This document shows positions 15,657 through 24,324 of a stretch of 32,833 nucleotides of DNA, piece by piece. The stretch is from Chloroflexota bacterium (GTDB lineage: Bacteria; Chloroflexota; Dehalococcoidia; DSTF01; JACRBR01), in assembly GCA_028872875.1 (NCBI GenBank), contig JAGWOC010000034.1:1-32833 (forward strand), given 5' to 3'. A program made the translations under genes and the position numbers. The notes under the pieces are model-generated. The model searched no databases and was not told where the DNA came from. It saw nothing but the letters and a program-made list of their open reading frames with translations. Every line of letters starts with the position of its first letter. Within the stretch, counting starts at the first letter, position 1.

Positions 15657-16691
15657 CTAACCATCGCGCTGCCTCCGGCGGCGGAACAGATAGCCCGCGA
15701 GCGCGGCGAGCGCCGCCGCGACGGCGACGAACGCGATCAGGCTGCGACCTCCCGACGACCACGACGCGGCGCCGCCCGCCTCCGCCCGCGCAGCGTTCAC
15801 CTTGCCTTCCGCCGCACCGATGATGATGCCGCTCGCCGCTGTCGCCGATGCTGTGGCGCTCACCGGCGCATGGGGTCCCGGCGTGCGCGAGGGCGCGGGC
15901 GTCGCACTGGACACGCCCGGAGTCGCCTGCGCGCCGTGTACCTCACTCATCGGCGGGCCCGGCGCCGGCGGCGCGGGCCTCGCTGTCGCACCGGGCGACG
16001 CCGGCAGCACCGCGGTCGCGGGAGCCGGTACGGTGGACGTGGCTACGGCTGTGGGGGAGCTCGGGGCCGGCGTCGACGTGGCGGTAGGGCGCGCCGTCGG
16101 CGCCTGCACCGTCGCGGACGCCGGCGGCGTGAACGTCGATGTCGCCGTCGCGGCCGGGCAGATCGTCCCCGGTGCGTCGGGCTTCGCGTTGTTCCCATAC
16201 GCCCAGCCTTCCACCGCGCCGTCGGACACGACCGTCGTCGATGCGCCGGCCGGCGACAGGCTCCAGGCCCCGCCTGCGTACTGGTAGTACGCCCAGAAGC
16301 TCCCGTGGCCGAGGCACGTGCTGTAGCTCGATGCGTCCGTGCTCCCCACACCGTCGATCGCACACACCGCCGCGCCCAGCCCGCCACCGCTCGTCACGAC
16401 CGGCAGGCCGGAACGCTGGAGCAGATCGAGGCCGCTGATGCTGGCCTCCGTGAATTCGATGCAGAAGCGCATCGTCGGCGTGGCGTTGCCGAACGTCACG
16501 ACCAGGCTGGCACGGTGCACGACGGCTGCCTGCGCCGCGTATGCTGCCGGCTGGGCACGGCGGCAGCTTCCGCCGGTTCCATCCGCCACGACCGCCGCCG
16601 CGTGTGCGCTGGGCGCGGCGGCCGGCCAGCCCCCGTAGACGGCCACCACAAGGACGATGAGCAGGCAGCGGACGATGGCCGCGTGTCGCAT
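15657..16691 (-). CDS. Secreted, membrane-anchored DUF4430 protein (transcobalamin beta-domain-like)
   Basis: The 344-residue product has a signal peptide (residues 1-32), one DUF4430 domain (about 60-170), a long Pro/Thr/Ala linker (about 180-310), and a C-terminal transmembrane helix followed by RRRRQRDG. The domain shows the family's pattern GLDLLQRSG, then STCLGHGSFWAYYQY, W143, and VEGWAYGNN, with Cys77, Cys110, Cys126 and Cys178 able to form disulfides. DUF4430 is the fold of the C-terminal beta domain of animal intrinsic factor and transcobalamin, which closes over cobalamin. Position in a B12-riboswitch ECF operon strongly suggests corrinoid binding at the cell surface. It lies 31 bases after the ATPase gene. 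Confidence 0.87.
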   Translation of the reverse strand: MRHAAIVRCLLIVLVVAVYGGWPAAAPSAHAAAVVADGTGGSCRRAQPAAYAAQAAVVHRASLVVTFGNATPTMRFCIEFTEASISGLDLLQRSGLPVVTSGGGLGAAVCAIDGVGSTDASSYSTCLGHGSFWAYYQYAGGAWSLSPAGASTTVVSDGAVEGWAYGNNAKPDAPGTICPAATATSTFTPPASATVQAPTARPTATSTPAPSSPTAVATSTVPAPATAVLPASPGATARPAPPAPGPPMSEVHGAQATPGVSSATPAPSRTPGPHAPVSATASATAASGIIIGAAEGKVNAARAEAGGAASWSSGGRSLIAFVAVAAALAALAGYLFRRRRQRDG

Positions 16692-16722
16692 CAGCGCTCC
16701 CGGCGCGCGATCGGGATGTCGC

Positions 16723-18357
16723 TCAAGGGGCGCCCCCGATCGCTGTGCTTGCGGTCACAGGCTGCCCGTTGGCCGTACGGCCCGTACGGGCGGCGGCGAT
16801 CGCGTCCTCTACGGTGAGCACGCGGCCCCCGAACAGCTTGTTCGCCTGCGTGCTGAAGGTGATGGAATCGGACAGCACCTCGGCCGCGGGGCCGTCGGCG
16901 ACGACCTCACCCTCCGCGAGCAGCACGACGCGGTCCGCGACGGACGCGGCCAGCTCGACATCATGGGTCGCGAGCGCGAGCGCGGCGCCCCGATCGCGCC
17001 GTGCACGCAGGTTCCGCACGAGCAGCTCCCGCGTGTCGTGGTCCATGCCGCGCGTCGGCTCATCGAGCAGGGTGACGCGCGGATCGCCGGCGAGCATCGC
17101 GGCGATGGCCGTGCGCTGCCGCTGGCCAACGCTGAGATCCACAGGATGCGTCGCCGCGAGGGGCCCGAGCCGCCACTCCGCGAGCACCGCGTCGACATCA
17201 CCGCCCCGATGCGTGCCCTTCAGGACATCCGCGATCTCGTCGCGCACGCTCTCGCGGTAGAGAAGCGAGGATGGGTCCTGCGCGACGAACGCGAGATCCG
17301 TGTAGCCACCGCGCAGGCCGGGGTGGCGGATCACCTCTCCCGACCGGGGACGGAGCAGGCCGGCGAGCGCGCGCAGCAGGGTCGTCTTCCCCGCGCCGTT
17401 GCGGCCCATCACCGCCACCACCTCGCCGGCGTGCAGCGCGACTGACACGCCTCGCAGCGCGTGGTGCTGGCCGAGGAAGGCCTCCAGCGCGCGCGTTTCG
17501 ATCATGCGCTCACCGGCTGCGCCGCGCGCCGGCGCCGGGGCGGCCGGGCTCTGCCGGGCCCCGGCGAATCGCCGCGCTTCGCCCACCGAGAGCGGCACGG
17601 GGGACCAGGCGAGCCGCCGCCCGATGCGCATGACCGGCGGCGCCTCGTTGCGGTTCCGCAGGATGTCCCGGGCTGCCCCGATCCGCACGGACCCGTCTCC
17701 CGGCACGAGCATGACGCGGCCCGCGTACTGTGCGAGCCGCTCCAGCCGATGCTCCGCGATGACCACCGTCAGCCCGGCGTCCGAGCAGAGGTTCACCGCC
17801 GCGTTCAGCACGTCCTCGGCCGCCTGGGGGTCGAGCTGCGCCGTCGGCTCGTCGAGCAGCAGCACCCGCGGCTGCATCGTCAGCACGGCGGCGATGGCGA
17901 CGCGCTGCAGCTCGCCGCCGGACAGGCTGCGCAGCTCGCGTACGCGCAGGGCCGCGATGTTCAGCGCGTCCAGCACCTCCTCCAGCCGCTTGCGGATGAG
18001 TGTGCGGCTCGCGCCGAGATTCTCCATCCCGAACACGATCTCGTCCTCAACGGTGCGCGCGACGACCTGTGCCTCGGGCTCTTGCATGACAAGGCCCGCG
18101 ACGTGCGCCAGGTCCCGCGGCTGCCGCGTACGCGTATCGATGCCAGCGACCTGGATCGACCCGGAGAAGCTGCCACCGTGAAAGTGGGGGACGAGCCCGT
18201 TCATGCAACGCAGCAGCGTCGACTTGCCGCCGCCCGATGGACCGATGAGCGCGAACAATTCTCCCTCGTCAATCTGGAAGGTGAGGTCTTCGAACACGGC
18301 CCGGCTGCCGCCGCCGTACGCGAATCCCAGATGTTCCGCGCGGACGGCAGCGCTCAT
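16723..18357 (-). CDS. Fused ECF ATPase (EcfA-EcfA' in one chain)
   Basis: This 544-residue protein joins two ABC ATPase domains of the ECF (CbiO) family. Domain 1 has Walker A GPSGGGKST (39-47), Q-loop MQEPEAQ, signature LSGGE (145-149), Walker B LLLDEP and the switch His in AEHRLE. Domain 2 has Walker A GRNGAGKTT (318-326), Q-loop VAQDPS, signature LSVGQ (408-412), Walker B LLDEP and switch His465 in ATHDVE. The second signature departs from LSGGQ. The domains are joined by an Ala/Pro-rich linker near residue 270-283. The start ATG overlaps the EcfT stop (ATGA). The two domains would power the shared EcfT and S component by ATP hydrolysis. Confidence 0.95.
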   Translation of the reverse strand: MSAAVRAEHLGFAYGGGSRAVFEDLTFQIDEGELFALIGPSGGGKSTLLRCMNGLVPHFHGGSFSGSIQVAGIDTRTRQPRDLAHVAGLVMQEPEAQVVARTVEDEIVFGMENLGASRTLIRKRLEEVLDALNIAALRVRELRSLSGGELQRVAIAAVLTMQPRVLLLDEPTAQLDPQAAEDVLNAAVNLCSDAGLTVVIAEHRLERLAQYAGRVMLVPGDGSVRIGAARDILRNRNEAPPVMRIGRRLAWSPVPLSVGEARRFAGARQSPAAPAPARGAAGERMIETRALEAFLGQHHALRGVSVALHAGEVVAVMGRNGAGKTTLLRALAGLLRPRSGEVIRHPGLRGGYTDLAFVAQDPSSLLYRESVRDEIADVLKGTHRGGDVDAVLAEWRLGPLAATHPVDLSVGQRQRTAIAAMLAGDPRVTLLDEPTRGMDHDTRELLVRNLRARRDRGAALALATHDVELAASVADRVVLLAEGEVVADGPAAEVLSDSITFSTQANKLFGGRVLTVEDAIAAARTGRTANGQPVTASTAIGGAP

Positions 18358-19466
18358 GCCGGCCTCCGCAGCAGCTCCGGCCCGAGCGGCGCGACGAGCA
18401 ACACGCAGGCCAGGGCGGCGAGCGCGTCGAAGCCTGGTACAGAGGCGCGCGGGAACGGGAGAAACACCAGGCTGCCGGCGCCGGTGACCCGCAGCGCCGC
18501 GATGATGGCGAGCGAGGCGACGCACGCCGCGACGACCATGACGTCGGCCCGGCCAACGCGATCGGTGCGAAGCCGGACCGCACCCGAGCGCCGCTGCTGG
18601 CCCAGGACGATGATGAGGAGCATCGCCATCCCGGCGAGCGCGACGAGCGCCGCCACGCCGGGCATCGGCGCGTAGTAGTAGGCGAAGGCGCCGCCCGCAG
18701 CGACGACTAGGGCCCCTACGGCGATGAGTGACTCGTACGGACGCCGCACGAGCGCCAGCCGGCCGAAGCCGCGCGCGTCGAGCGACTCCGCGCGCTGCAC
18801 CGACCGCTCGAGCGATTCCCGCAGCAGCGGGATCGCGAGCGCGGGCAACGCGGTCAACCGCGCCCCCCGGTGACCACGGGTGACCCGCGCCTCCTGCATC
18901 AGCGCGAGGCTGTCGATCGCCGACGGGACGAGCAGGATGCCGACGCTCAGGATCACGCCGAGCTGGGCGAGCCCGGCAGGCGCGTACTTCAGCAGACGGA
19001 AATGGTCGACGGAGACGTTGAACGCCCAGACGACGACGAACACAGCACTCAGGCGCACCGCCTGGCTGGCGGCGTAGGCGAGCGACTCCGCGGTGACCGG
19101 GCCGCCGAATCGCACGCCGCCGAGCCAGTGGGGCACCGTCAGCGTCGGGAGTTCCACGAGCTGCGTCGCGCCGCTGCTCCCGGAGATCAGGTTCAGCGGG
19201 ATCGTCGCGACCGCGAACAGCGCGCCGATCACCAGCACATAGTCCAGGCGCCGGTCATCCGGCCGGTGCGCCGCGTACTGGCAGAGGGCGGCGAGCCCGA
19301 CGAGCGCCGCGTAGAGCGGATTCGATGTCAGAAATACGACCGACAGGGCCGCCGCGAACCAGCACGCCCAGACCAGCGGATGGAGCCGGAACTCCTCCTC
19401 GGCCCTGCGCTGAGGCGCCGCGGCAACGCCCGCCCGTGCCGTGCTCACGACGTCCGCCCGCCCCAT
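18354..19466 (-). CDS. ecfT: ECF transporter transmembrane subunit EcfT
   Basis: This 370-residue membrane protein is an EcfT (CbiQ-like) scaffold. After an N-terminal helix block it has the cytosolic coupling region with two Arg-Gly signatures: EARVTRGHRGARL and AESLDARGFGRL. These helices dock into the grooves of the two ATPases. Extra C-terminal hydrophobic segments follow. The ATG start overlaps the preceding gene by 22 bases; a GTG at 19448 overlapping that gene's stop by four bases is an equally likely start. Translation is coupled in either case. Confidence 0.93.
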   Translation of the reverse strand: MGRADVVSTARAGVAAAPQRRAEEEFRLHPLVWACWFAAALSVVFLTSNPLYAALVGLAALCQYAAHRPDDRRLDYVLVIGALFAVATIPLNLISGSSGATQLVELPTLTVPHWLGGVRFGGPVTAESLAYAASQAVRLSAVFVVVWAFNVSVDHFRLLKYAPAGLAQLGVILSVGILLVPSAIDSLALMQEARVTRGHRGARLTALPALAIPLLRESLERSVQRAESLDARGFGRLALVRRPYESLIAVGALVVAAGGAFAYYYAPMPGVAALVALAGMAMLLIIVLGQQRRSGAVRLRTDRVGRADVMVVAACVASLAIIAALRVTGAGSLVFLPFPRASVPGFDALAALACVLLVAPLGPELLRRPA

Positions 19467-20815
19467 CGTAGCCCTATCCCCGCACCGGCGATCGTCAGCC
19501 CTGCAAGCAGCAGAGCCGCAAACGGCCAGCGCTCCTCACCGGCGCGATTGCCGGCCCCGGTACTCGGCAACCGCACCGCACCCAGCACGCTCGAAGTCCG
19601 CGCCGGGAGCGCGAGCGCGGCCGCCGGCGCCGGCGTGCGGGTCGCCGTAGCCACGAGCGCCGGGGATGCGACGCTCGCCGTCGCCGACGGCGTGGCGGTC
19701 GACACCGCAGCCGCCGCAGCGGTCACGGTTGCCGTGGGCGTTGCGGTTGCCGTGCTCGTCAGCGTCGCGGTGGAGGTTGCGGTCAGCGTGTTCGTCGGCG
19801 TCGCGGTGGCCGTGCTGGTCGCGCTCGCGGTCGCAACAGCGCGCGCTGTGCTGGTCGGCGTCGGGGTTGCGAAGGTCTCCGGGAAGGCGACCCCGGTGAT
19901 GCCCGGCAGGCCCTGGTAGGTCGCGTAGGCATTATCGGCGCAGGGCGCCCCAACGCAGTACTGGAGCGCACCCGTGACCGGGTCCTGCGACCCGAGCAGC
20001 GATGCCAGCGGCGTCTTCCCTGAACCCTGGTCCCAGGGGCCGCCGGCGCCGACGTCCTCGCCCGCAGCCACGAGCGCCTGCACCACCAGCCCGGTCGATC
20101 CGGGGTCGGAGGCGCCGGGCGCCGTGTACGGGAACCCTCCATCCGGCGACTGGCTCGCGTGCAGGTAGGCCAACGCGCTGGTGATCTGGCTGTCCGCAGC
20201 CGGCACGCCTGCGCCGATCAGCGCGCGGACCGCCATCGCCGTCGAGTTCGTATCGACGCCCCAGCCCAAGGAATACTCCCAGCCGCCGCCAGCCAGCTCG
20301 AGCGACTCGAGGTAGGTCACCGCAGCCGCCGGGATCGGATGGTTGAGGCTGCGCTCCGCGAGCATGAAGAGCGCCTGCGCGAACACGTCGGAGCCAAACT
20401 TCCCGGTCGCCGGCGCGTAGTCCGCTTCCATCACGGCAACCGGGTCGATCCCGCCAAAGCTTCCTGGGTCCTGGCGCAGCGTGGCAATGCCCAGCACCAG
20501 CTTCGCCGCCGCACCCGGCGCACTGCCGCTGTACGCCGGGGCCTGGGCAGCGAGGTAGTCCACCGGCGACTTGCCGCCGTTCGTCACGGTCGTGGGGTCG
20601 ATGCCCGCGGACGCGAGCGCGAAGGATGCGTCGATGGTCGCGCCGGCATCGGAGCTGGCGCCGAACGCCGGGAAGCCGCCGTCCGGATTCTGGAGTGAGT
20701 GGATGTACGCTGTCGCCTTGTTGATTGCCGCCGCATCGCCCGCGGCGAAGAGCTGCGTCGCCACCAACGCCGCGATGACGGCGCCGGCAACGACCAGCGC
20801 GAATCGTGTGATCAC
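19445..20815 (-). CDS. Secreted alpha/alpha-toroid protein with LPSTG anchor (intrinsic factor alpha-domain-like)
   Basis: The 456-residue protein has a signal peptide, then about 300 residues of prenyltransferase/squalene-cyclase-type repeats. Examples are PDGGFPAFGASSDAGATIDA, AGGGWEYSLGWGVDTNSTAM and PDGGFPYTAPGASDPGSTGL, each followed by a helix such as ALIGAGV. This is the (alpha/alpha)6 toroid fold that also forms the N-terminal domain of intrinsic factor and transcobalamin. A Thr/Ala-rich linker follows, then LPSTG (416-420), a hydrophobic helix and a short RWGGRTS tail, which fits sortase-type or membrane anchoring. It is the first gene behind the B12 riboswitch; AAAGGGGAT precedes the GTG start. 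Enzymatic terpene cyclase activity is unlikely because there is no acidic catalytic motif and the protein is exported. Confidence 0.88.
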   Translation of the reverse strand: MITRFALVVAGAVIAALVATQLFAAGDAAAINKATAYIHSLQNPDGGFPAFGASSDAGATIDASFALASAGIDPTTVTNGGKSPVDYLAAQAPAYSGSAPGAAAKLVLGIATLRQDPGSFGGIDPVAVMEADYAPATGKFGSDVFAQALFMLAERSLNHPIPAAAVTYLESLELAGGGWEYSLGWGVDTNSTAMAVRALIGAGVPAADSQITSALAYLHASQSPDGGFPYTAPGASDPGSTGLVVQALVAAGEDVGAGGPWDQGSGKTPLASLLGSQDPVTGALQYCVGAPCADNAYATYQGLPGITGVAFPETFATPTPTSTARAVATASATSTATATPTNTLTATSTATLTSTATATPTATVTAAAAAVSTATPSATASVASPALVATATRTPAPAAALALPARTSSVLGAVRLPSTGAGNRAGEERWPFAALLLAGLTIAGAGIGLRWGGRTS

Positions 20816-20849
20816 GCGGATCCCCTTTCGTGGTGTCCATGGTGAGGAT

Positions 20850-20876
20850 GAAAAACCCCGGACCGAAGGTCCGGGG
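20850..20876 (-). terminator. Intrinsic terminator of the cobalamin riboswitch
   Basis: On the minus strand CCCCGGACC, a TTC loop and GGTCCGGGG form a 9-bp stem followed directly by TTTTT (20855-20851). It lies between the aptamer and the first gene, 36 bases before the start codon, and is the likely expression platform that stops transcription when cobalamin is bound. Confidence 0.88.
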
Positions 20877-20935
20877 CGGTGTCAGGTCTGACGTGACATC
20901 TGTCCTGCCCCTTTCGTGCGAAGGCATCGGAGCTG

Positions 20936-21054
20936 CTTGAGGCAGGTATTCTGGCTCGTGCCCCGAGCGGGGCACCTACAGTTGCGCGACAGCGCCGGAC
21001 TCGCACCGGCTTCCCCTGTCAGCCCTCGACCGTCCCGGCCTGGGCCACCTCAAG
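20936..21054 (-). ncRNA. Cobalamin riboswitch
   Basis: The minus strand carries the hallmarks of the adenosylcobalamin/cobalamin aptamer: GGGGAAGCCGGTGCGAGTCC, then GGCGCTGTCGCGCAACTGT, and the B12 box AGCCAGAATACCTGCC. The closing stem CTTGAGG/CCTCAAG pairs 21048-21054 with 20936-20942. The leader is preceded by a consensus promoter and followed by an intrinsic terminator, so the system is a transcription-attenuation OFF switch controlling the five-gene uptake operon. Confidence 0.95.
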
Positions 21055-21078
21055 CGCACGGCTATTCAGTTACACACG

Positions 21079-21107
21079 ACTATACGCGCACCCACCCGGC
21101 GCGTCAA
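21079..21107 (-). promoter_or_regulatory. Promoter of the cobalamin uptake operon
   Basis: TTGACG (21102-21107) and TATAGT (21079-21084) are 17 bases apart on the minus strand. Transcription would start about seven bases further on, roughly 20 bases before the aptamer. This is among the closest matches to the sigma-A consensus in the window. Confidence 0.8.
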
Positions 21108-21153
21108 TGCGCGCGTGCGGCCACCGCTCCGGGCTGACGGCCCCGCCCCCAGG

Positions 21154-22443
21154 CTACGCGAACGTCGGCAGATAGTCGCGGTGCGCGCGCAACACATCGT
21201 CGAGGAAGGCCTCGGCCGCGCGGGCGCTGTGCACCACCGGGTCGATCAGCAGCGCCTGCAGCGCCAGCGACCGCGAGCCGCTCATCGCCGCGTCGACCGC
21301 GAGCTTCTGGATCTCGATCTCGTTCTGCACCATCGCCGCGATGGGGCCCGGCAGGGCGCCGACGGGGACGCCGCGCCAGTCACCGTCCTCGATCATGCCG
21401 GGCACCTCGACCACGGCGTCGCGGCCGATGTTCTCGATGTAGCCGTCGTTCGGGATGATGAACGACGGCCGCGTGATGGTCCGGCCGGCCACGAGCGCGG
21501 CCATGATCTGCGTGCTCGCGTGGCCGAGGCGCGCCTCGTGCGACGGCTTCGCGAGGAGCGAAGCGATCGGCTTCGTGCCGGCGCCCCACGCCTCGACGTT
21601 CGCCCGGCTCAGCTCGCCATCGCGCGCGTACCGCCCGAAGTCGTAGCCCTGCGTGCCGATCACCTCCGCCGCCCAGCCGATGTACTCGCCGACGTGGTTG
21701 TCGCCGGTCGTCGGGAAGACGCCGAAGCGGTCGAAGAGCATGCGGCAGAGCGGCCAGACCGGGTCGGGAAGCGCGCGCGCCCGCTCGCGCAGCTCCGGCA
21801 GCAGGTCGCGGCCGTCGCTCCGCTCCCGCAGCGACATCGTCCACGTGAAGTGATTGACGCCCGCCGCGCGCAGGTCGATGTCGTCCCGCGGCCGTCCGAG
21901 CAGCTCCGCCACGAACTCGACCGTCTCGGCGACGCCGTGGCAGAGCCCGATGGCACGCGCGCCCGTGTAGCGGCTGATCGCCAGGCAGACGCGGTTCTCC
22001 GGGTTCGTGTAGTTCAGGAGGAGCGCCCGCGGGGCCAGCCGCGCGACATCCTTCGCGATGGCGACCATCGGCGGCACGGAGCGCAGCGTGTGGGAGAGGC
22101 CGCCGGGCCCCCCGTTCTCGCTGAGCACGCTCCCGAAGCCATGCTTCAAGGCAAGCTGATGGTCGCGCTTCCACGTCTCCTCGCGCGCGACGGCGATCGA
22201 CGTGACGACGAAGTCGGCATCTGGCAGCGCCTCGCTGCGGTCGGCCGTGCTGTGGAGCGCCACGCCCCAGCCCGACGCTTCGTCCAGCTTCGCCGCGAGC
22301 CCCGCCATGCGGCGGAGCGCATCGGGATCGAGGTCGACGAGCCAGAGCTCCGCGCCGCGCAGCTCCGGCGTCTGGTAGACGTCGCGGAGGAGCTCGACGC
22401 CGAAGATGAGGCTGCCGATGCCGATCGCGACGATCTTCGTCAT
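21154..22443 (-). CDS. Glycoside hydrolase family 4 enzyme
   Basis: This 429-residue protein is a GH4 hydrolase, the NAD+- and Mn2+-dependent family that acts by oxidation-elimination. It begins with a dinucleotide fold (KIVAIGIGSLIFGVELLRD, with VDLDP at 36-40). It has SENGGPGGLSHTL, the sugar/metal loop LNYTNPEN, the metal-ligand Cys168 in GLCHG, and His198 in GVNHFTW. These ligands mark the metal site. The sequence is closer to the non-phosphorylated alpha-galactosidase/alpha-galacturonidase side of the family than to 6-phospho-glucosidases. Substrate is not decided. A -10-like TACCAT ends six bases before the ATG and no ribosome site is visible, so the mRNA may be leaderless. Confidence 0.92.
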   Translation of the reverse strand: MTKIVAIGIGSLIFGVELLRDVYQTPELRGAELWLVDLDPDALRRMAGLAAKLDEASGWGVALHSTADRSEALPDADFVVTSIAVAREETWKRDHQLALKHGFGSVLSENGGPGGLSHTLRSVPPMVAIAKDVARLAPRALLLNYTNPENRVCLAISRYTGARAIGLCHGVAETVEFVAELLGRPRDDIDLRAAGVNHFTWTMSLRERSDGRDLLPELRERARALPDPVWPLCRMLFDRFGVFPTTGDNHVGEYIGWAAEVIGTQGYDFGRYARDGELSRANVEAWGAGTKPIASLLAKPSHEARLGHASTQIMAALVAGRTITRPSFIIPNDGYIENIGRDAVVEVPGMIEDGDWRGVPVGALPGPIAAMVQNEIEIQKLAVDAAMSGSRSLALQALLIDPVVHSARAAEAFLDDVLRAHRDYLPTFA

Positions 22444-22716
22444 GCGGCCATGGTAGCGGAGGCGCGCGCTACGGCGAACCCCTGCCTCCAACATCCCATC
22501 TGCGCCCATCAGTGTCATCTGTGGCTGGCGCCGTCGCGGGCTGCAGCGCCCGCGCCCCCGGACGCGCAACACGCCGCCGCCCCGTGCCTCCGGCCCCCGG
22601 GCGCGCACAAGGGGCCGTTCGACAGGTGACACGGAGGGCGCGCCCGGGCTAGGCTCGATCCCTGAGGATCAGCAAGCCGTGCAACGGCGCCTTCTTCACC
22701 CGCGGGAGGTGCAGCC

Positions 22717-24225
22717 ATGAAGCGGAGCCCACTGCCGCAGCGACTGAGCTTTCGGGACGCCGCCTTCGCCAACTTCGAACGCGACGCGTTCCCGATGCAC
22801 GTCGGCTCGGTCGGCATCTACGCCGGCCGAGTCCCCTTCCCGCGCTTCCTCGCGCATGTCGGCCGCCGCATCCAGCTCGTGCGGCGCTACCGCCAGCGCC
22901 TGGTCGAGGTGCCGTGGTCGCTGCACTACCCGGCGTGGGTCGAGGACCCGCACTTCGACCTGCGCCACCACGTCACGACGCTCACCTTGCCGCCGCCGGG
23001 CAGCGACCAGCAGCTCATGCGGCTCGCCGCGGAGGTCTTCGCGACGCCGCTGCGGCGCGACCGCCCGCTCTGGCAGGTCCGCCTGGTCGAGGGGCTGAGC
23101 GGCGGGCGCACGGCGCATATCGCGAAGGTGCACCACTGCCTCGTCGATGGTGTCGCCGGCGTCGACCTGCTCGGCGCCCTGCTCGATCCGACGCCGGAGC
23201 CACGGCACGTACGCCGGCGCGCGCGGCCCGCGACGCCACCGTTGCCGGGACCTCTGACGCTCACCGCCGACGCGCTCTTTGACCGCGCCCTCGACGAGAT
23301 CCGCCGCAACGAGGGGCTCGCGCTCGACCTGCTCGACCCGGCACGCGCAACCGCGCGCATCGGCGCGATCGCGCGTGCGCTCTGGGCCGCCGGGCCGTAT
23401 CTCGTGGTACCGGCGCAGACCACGCCCTGGCGAATGCGCCTGCAGGCGCCCGGAAGGCTCGCGTGGCAGTCGCTGCCCTTCGACGATGTGCGCGGCGTCG
23501 CGACGGCACTCGGCGGCACGATCAACGACCTCGCACTCACGCTCATCGCCAGCGGTCTGGCGCGCTACCTCGCACACGAGGGCGTGCGCCTCGATGGCCG
23601 GGTGGTGCGGGCCGCGCTGCCGGTCAACGTCCGTCGCGGCGAGCATGCGAACTCGCTCGGCAACCGCATCTCGTTCATGCTCGCCGGCCTGCCCGTCGGC
23701 GTAGCCGGCGCCAGGGAGCGCTTCCGCATCATCCACGACGAGGTGGCTGCGCTCAAGGAGCAGCGGCAGGCGGCGGGCATCGAGGAGCTGATGGACCTGC
23801 TCGGCGACCTGCCACCGGCGCTGCACGCCTTCACCGGGCGCACGCTGACGCTGCCGAACCTGCTCACCAACCTGATCTGCACGAACGTAGCGGGGCCGCT
23901 CCAGCCCTTGTACCTCCTGGGCCACCGCATGGAGCATCACTATCCCTGGGTGCCGCTGGGCTGGCGGATGGGGCTGTCCGTGGCCATCATGAGCTATCAC
24001 ACGGGGCTGTACTTCGCCGTGACCGCCGACCGGAAGACGCCCGGCGACATCGACCTCATCACCGCGGGCATCGGCGACGCGTTCGACGAGCTGCGTGCCG
24101 CCACCACCGTGCCGGAGCCGTACCGCAAGACGCCGAGCGCACCGGCGCCCGCGGCGCACGCGGCGCCTGCCCGCCGGACGCCGGTGCGCGCGCAGGCGGC
24201 GGCAGGCGCGCACCCGGCGCCCTGA
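22717..24225 (+). CDS. Wax ester synthase/diacylglycerol acyltransferase (WS/DGAT)
   Basis: The 502-residue enzyme belongs to the bacterial bifunctional WS/DGAT family, which joins an acyl-CoA to a fatty alcohol or diacylglycerol and makes storage wax ester or triacylglycerol. The catalytic motif HHCLVDG is at residues 139-145, preceded by RPLWQVRLVEGL (PLW motif). The conserved C-terminal half includes NDLALTLIASGL and the ICTNVAGP block. The last 25 residues are an Ala/Pro-rich extension. GGAGGTG six bases before the ATG sets the start. A single gene of this kind supports neutral lipid storage or membrane ester synthesis. Confidence 0.93.
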   Translation: MKRSPLPQRLSFRDAAFANFERDAFPMHVGSVGIYAGRVPFPRFLAHVGRRIQLVRRYRQRLVEVPWSLHYPAWVEDPHFDLRHHVTTLTLPPPGSDQQLMRLAAEVFATPLRRDRPLWQVRLVEGLSGGRTAHIAKVHHCLVDGVAGVDLLGALLDPTPEPRHVRRRARPATPPLPGPLTLTADALFDRALDEIRRNEGLALDLLDPARATARIGAIARALWAAGPYLVVPAQTTPWRMRLQAPGRLAWQSLPFDDVRGVATALGGTINDLALTLIASGLARYLAHEGVRLDGRVVRAALPVNVRRGEHANSLGNRISFMLAGLPVGVAGARERFRIIHDEVAALKEQRQAAGIEELMDLLGDLPPALHAFTGRTLTLPNLLTNLICTNVAGPLQPLYLLGHRMEHHYPWVPLGWRMGLSVAIMSYHTGLYFAVTADRKTPGDIDLITAGIGDAFDELRAATTVPEPYRKTPSAPAPAAHAAPARRTPVRAQAAAGAHPAP

Positions 24226-24271
24226 CCCCGGCGATGGGGCTCGCGCTCCCTGCCATGATCGGCAGGACGAC

Positions 24272-24302
24272 GATGAGGCGAGCGGTGTGCGCTCGCCTCA
24301 TC
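24272..24302. terminator. Strong hairpin between convergent genes
   Basis: A perfect 13-bp inverted repeat (GATGAGGCGAGCG and CGCTCGCCTCATC) with a GTGTG loop lies between the WS/DGAT stop and the convergent archaellin stop. Outer GGCAGG/CCTGCC arms can extend it. It probably serves as a bidirectional transcription end, though the T run is weak. Confidence 0.6.
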
Positions 24303-24324
24303 CCCTGCCCTGCTTGGCCTTGCG

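Noticed and set aside
19640-19870. Thr/Ala-rich repeats in the toroid protein linker
   Set aside because: These are a low-complexity wall-spanning linker between the folded domain and the LPSTG anchor, not a separate repeat element.
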